Origin: Microcaldota archaeon
Lineage (GTDB): Archaea; Micrarchaeota; Micrarchaeia; Micrarchaeales; CABMGC01
Reading direction: 5' to 3'
DNA: 17,174 nucleotides
Assembly (NCBI GenBank): GCA_021835105.1
Contig: JAKBQS010000014.1
Location: 1 to 17,174, forward strand
Shown one piece after another: positions 14,418-17,174 of this stretch (within the stretch, counting starts at the first letter, position 1; the number at the start of each line of letters is the position of its first letter). A model generated the notes under the pieces. It had not been told where the DNA came from. It saw only the letters and a list, made by a program, of their open reading frames with translations, and searched no databases. A program made the position numbers and the translations under genes.

Positions 14418-15764
14418 GTGGTTGGGTTGCAAAGGCAAAAGCTATTCGGAGTCACCAGCACTGGTTGGTCGGTATTCAAGGGTGCATTTGCGGGCTGGTT
14501 CTTAGATTCGTTCGACTTAAGCATGATGTTCCTGCTTGTCCCAACAATTGCGGCTATATTCTTTCCTTCAGGCAACCTCACGTTTGCGCTGATAGGTGCA
14601 TTCAGCATATACTTCATAAGCCTTGTATTCAGGCCGCTGGGAGGTGTGATATTCGGGCACATTGGCGATAAATACGGAAGGAAGACCTCAATGGTGATAA
14701 CCCTCATTGGCCTTGGGATAGTCATATTCCTGACAGGGCTTCTTCCCACATACGCTGAGGTTGGGATACTTGCCCCGATGGTGCTCATACTCTTAAGGAT
14801 GATAACTGGCATATTTGCCGGAGGCGAGTATGGCAACAGCTCTGCAATAATGATGGAAAGCACTCCAAGGAAGTCAAGGGGGCGCGTAGGATCTCTTCTC
14901 CAGGGCGGCTATCCCATGGGCTACACCACCGCTGCAATCGCATTCCTGGCCTTAAGATTCTCCTATGGTGCATCTGGATTCGCCGCGGAAGGCTGGAGGT
15001 TCATGTTCTTCATCGGAGTCGTGCCTGTAATAATCGGATTGGCAATAAGGCTCCGCATGCCTGAATCCCAGCTCTGGTCGGATGCTAAGAAGAAAAAGCA
15101 CATAAGGAAATCCCCGATAAGAATAGTATTCTCCAGAAGATACATTGGCGCATTCCTCTCAGGCGCCCTAGCGATGACAGGGATAGCATGGCTATATTCT
15201 CTTACGTTGGGTTACTACCCGACAATTCTCCCTATATTCACTTCTATAGCATTTCCGACAACAATATACATAGTAATAGCTGCAATACTTGCCTCATTTG
15301 TAGGGTACTTCACTTCAGGGTATGTGAGCGACATTATAGGCAGGAAAAAGACAATATACATATTTGCGGTTCTCGGAATCATATTCGCATTTCCATCTGT
15401 ATACGTGCTATTCAACTCCGCTTATGGGGCTGTCACGATAGGCATAATGGCAAGCATACTTGCATTCGTGACTACCGGAATATATGGGGTAATTCCGGCA
15501 TTCCTCTCTGAGAAGTTCCCTACCGAAGTTAGGGACACCGGGGTGGGAAGCTCGTTCAACAGCGGATTCATAATAGGATCATGGAGCTCTGTAGTTGCGC
15601 TCGCGATAGCCGGCTCATCTGACGCTTTCCTATCCAGCGTGCCCAAGACCGGCACACTTCTTGTTGTCACCGCAGTACTAATAATTGTCGGCGAAGTGCT
15701 TCTTGCCGCATCTGCATATCTCTCAAAAGAGACGTACAAGGAAGACCTTGGAAAAACAGAATAA
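14418..15764 (+). CDS. MFS transporter (metabolite:H+ symporter / sialate-transporter like)
   Basis: Twelve-TM proton-linked transporter of 448 residues in the cytoplasmic membrane. The first TM has GWFLDSFDLSMMFLLVP with paired acidic residues Asp30 and Asp33. The loop 2-3 motif is GHIGDKYGRK (80-89). TM4 has R127 and the GGEYGN...MESTPRKSRG block (135-155) typical of the metabolite:H+ symporter group. GGYPMGY and the second-half loop motif SDIIGRKK are also present. The substrate cannot be read; relatives carry organic acids or sugars acids. GTG start at 14418 fits a leaderless message. The upstream membrane regulator may control it. It converges with thiE. Confidence 0.92.
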   Translation: MVGLQRQKLFGVTSTGWSVFKGAFAGWFLDSFDLSMMFLLVPTIAAIFFPSGNLTFALIGAFSIYFISLVFRPLGGVIFGHIGDKYGRKTSMVITLIGLGIVIFLTGLLPTYAEVGILAPMVLILLRMITGIFAGGEYGNSSAIMMESTPRKSRGRVGSLLQGGYPMGYTTAAIAFLALRFSYGASGFAAEGWRFMFFIGVVPVIIGLAIRLRMPESQLWSDAKKKKHIRKSPIRIVFSRRYIGAFLSGALAMTGIAWLYSLTLGYYPTILPIFTSIAFPTTIYIVIAAILASFVGYFTSGYVSDIIGRKKTIYIFAVLGIIFAFPSVYVLFNSAYGAVTIGIMASILAFVTTGIYGVIPAFLSEKFPTEVRDTGVGSSFNSGFIIGSWSSVVALAIAGSSDAFLSSVPKTGTLLVVTAVLIIVGEVLLAASAYLSKETYKEDLGKTE

Positions 15765-15799
15765 TAGCATAGAACGCATGCGACAAGCGCTTCACCGGT

Positions 15800-16477
15800 T
15801 CAGAATGAGTCCCACGCGGCAGAGTACCTGCGTGCCTCAGCAATAGGATCCTTTGAATTCAATATGCCAGATATTACCGCTATCCCGTGCACCATGTACC
15901 TGGTCTTCATCTCCTTTATATGTTCGTATTTTATCCCTCCGATTGCTACCACTGGAACGTCAGGCTTATTCCCCTTTACAAAGCCCATTATATCCGCAAG
16001 CCCTTCCAAGCCTATGACCTCGCTATCCTCCTTGGTGTTGTTGGGGAAGACAGCTCCAGCCCCAAGATAGGTTGCACCCTCCTCTATCGCCTTTTCAGAC
16101 TGTCCAACATTAGCTACTGATATTCCTATCTCCTTCCCTTCTAGCCACCGCCCAAGCCTTCTCTTGGCCTCTACAAGCGGCATATCCTTCTGCCCAAGAT
16201 GTATCCCGTCAGCTCCAGAGAGCCTAGCTAGTTCTATATCGTCATTTACTATGAACATTGCCCCTGCAGCACTGCACAAGTTTCTTATTAATCTGCACTC
16301 TGCAAGCTTCGCATCAAGCCCTGCCTTCTTCTCCCTGTACTGGAGAACCTTTATGCCAGCCTCGAGCAGCATCCGTGCGCTTCCAACGTTGTCCATGCCA
16401 TACGCATTCGAGGTTATGCCGTAAATGCCCTCAGGTATACGGCTAAAGCTGCGCCTGTTTTTTACCAATGCCTGCAT
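15800..16477 (-). CDS. thiE: Thiamine-phosphate synthase
   Basis: Joins HMP-pyrophosphate and the thiazole phosphate to make thiamine phosphate. A TIM-barrel protein of 225 residues with QYREK (46-50), VNDDIELA (77-84, pyrophosphate/Mg site), DGIHLGQ (90-96), GISVAN (118-123), GAVFPNNTKED (141-151, compare the usual TxTK loop), VVAIGGI (176-182) and HGIAVISGI (197-205). The Thr of the PTxTK loop is Asn here. The ATG at 16477 is preceded by GGTAAT, a modest Shine-Dalgarno. The upstream 54-base gap contains CTTTTTATT, which could end the thiL message or act as a weak promoter. It follows thiL on the same strand, so the pair covers synthesis and phosphorylation of thiamine phosphate. Confidence 0.95.
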   Translation of the reverse strand: MQALVKNRRSFSRIPEGIYGITSNAYGMDNVGSARMLLEAGIKVLQYREKKAGLDAKLAECRLIRNLCSAAGAMFIVNDDIELARLSGADGIHLGQKDMPLVEAKRRLGRWLEGKEIGISVANVGQSEKAIEEGATYLGAGAVFPNNTKEDSEVIGLEGLADIMGFVKGNKPDVPVVAIGGIKYEHIKEMKTRYMVHGIAVISGILNSKDPIAEARRYSAAWDSF

Positions 16478-16531
16478 ATTACCGCAGCTATTAGAATGTG
16501 CCAGAATAAAAAGCTTGGGAGGATTTCGTCA

Positions 16532-17174
16532 TTAACCAACATCGGAAAAATGTTCGTAGCCACCTTCCTCTATCTCTTCCACTCCGTCATCCGTCTCAAT
16601 TGTGCATCTCTTCCCTCTAGCAATTCCTATCCTTGTAATGGCTATCCCTCTGCGTGCAGCCTCCGCCTCAAGCTTAGCTGCCCTTGATCTTGGCACTCCT
16701 ACAAGGAGCTCATACTCCCCTCCTATCCCGCATGCTATATGCATGGTATCCTTATTGCATAATTTCGATGCATAGACTGCGGCTCTGTCTATCGGCAGCT
16801 TATTATAATTCAGGAGCATTCCTACTCCAGAAGCCTCGCTTAGCTGCTTCACAGAGGCAAACAATCCATCTGACAAGTCTATTGCAGATGTGGCTCCCGT
16901 TCTCGAAAGAAACAGCCCTTCATTGATCCTGGGCTCAACATCGAGCATTTTGAGAGCCCATCTCCTATCTTTAAACTTTTTCCACATATAATATGCCGCT
17001 GCATTCTTTCCCAGAGTCCCAGTAACATAAATCACATCCCCCTCCCTGCAATTCCTTCTCCTGAGGGCTCTGCGCTTTTCGACCTCGCCCACTCCAAATC
17101 CAGCCATAGAGAGTACATCTCCCTCCTTCGTATCCCCTCCCGCAAGCCTGACTCCGTATCTATCCAGCATATGC
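16532..17174 (-). CDS. thiL: Thiamine-monophosphate kinase, partial (N-terminus outside window)
   Basis: Phosphorylates thiamine phosphate to the active thiamine diphosphate with ATP; AIR-synthase-like fold. The frame is open through the right window edge. The ATG at 17168-17170 looks internal because ThiL proteins are about 290-330 residues, so roughly 100 residues including the Asp-rich Mg site lie outside. Seen here: GVRLAGGDTKEGD, REGDVIYVTGTLGKNAAAY, the AIDLSDGLFASVKQLSEASGVG motif and GGEYELLVGVP near the C-terminus. The last usually reads GGEDYELL; the Asp is missing here. The stop is TAA at 16532-16534, 54 bases before thiE. Confidence 0.93.
   Translation of the reverse strand, partial: HMLDRYGVRLAGGDTKEGDVLSMAGFGVGEVEKRRALRRRNCREGDVIYVTGTLGKNAAAYYMWKKFKDRRWALKMLDVEPRINEGLFLSRTGATSAIDLSDGLFASVKQLSEASGVGMLLNYNKLPIDRAAVYASKLCNKDTMHIACGIGGEYELLVGVPRSRAAKLEAEAARRGIAITRIGIARGKRCTIETDDGVEEIEEGGYEHFSDVG

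Noticed and set aside
14228..14863. A 211-codon minus-strand frame across the regulator end, the MFS promoter and the MFS start
   Set aside because: It crosses two supported genes and a promoter on the other strand and shows no domain of its own.
16478..16531. TPP riboswitch before thiE
   Set aside because: Archaeal Thermoplasmata can have TPP riboswitches, but the 54-base gap is too short and lacks the conserved CUGAGA-type core.

Overview
The window is archaeal. It carries an archaeal-type S-adenosylmethionine synthetase, EF-1A (not bacterial EF-Tu), an archaeal NAC with a UBA tail, an archaeal S10, a DUF424 protein, TATA/BRE-like promoters, several TTG/GTG starts and a tRNA gene with bulge-helix-bulge type introns. 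Compact gene packing and a tRNA with introns at unusual positions fit a small-genome lineage such as Micrarchaeota/ARMAN (DPANN) or a Thermoplasmata relative. This placement is inference; the sequence read by eye cannot settle it. Every gap between genes is shorter than 150 bases, so no long stretch lacks a feature.

Layout. Left (14-2089, + strand): AdoMet synthetase followed by a divergent member of the SAM hydroxide adenosyltransferase (DUF62) family that seems to have lost its catalytic triad. Next (2130-6088, - strand, read right to left): a membrane GT2 glycosyltransferase, DUF424, NAC, EF-1A and ribosomal protein S10, i.e. a translation block with a glycosyltransferase at its head. At 6208-6329 (+) lies a previously unmarked type II tRNA, read here as tRNA-Ser(CGA), with two insertions: 14 nt in the anticodon arm and 24 nt in the T loop. 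The T-loop one sits in a textbook bulge-helix-bulge, and removing both leaves an 84-nt serine tRNA. A small - strand cluster follows (MGMT-type alkyltransferase, CDGSH iron-sulfur protein, HAD phosphatase). Divergent from it is a TIGR01777-type nucleotide-sugar epimerase-like protein.

Right half. A 900-residue UvrD/RecB-like helicase fused to a PD-(D/E)XK nuclease (-) lies behind a small DUF4870 membrane protein. Then come + strand genes: an ankyrin-repeat protein with a three-TM CBU_0592-like membrane protein, a one-component membrane regulator (cytoplasmic winged helix, one TM, DUF4382-like and heavily sequon-rich exterior), and an MFS transporter. The window ends with two thiamine genes on the - strand, thiL (cut by the window edge) and thiE, which make and phosphorylate thiamine phosphate.

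The best candidates for something undescribed are the doubly interrupted tRNA-Ser, the membrane-anchored DUF4382 regulator next to a transporter, and the triad-less DUF62 protein beside AdoMet synthetase.
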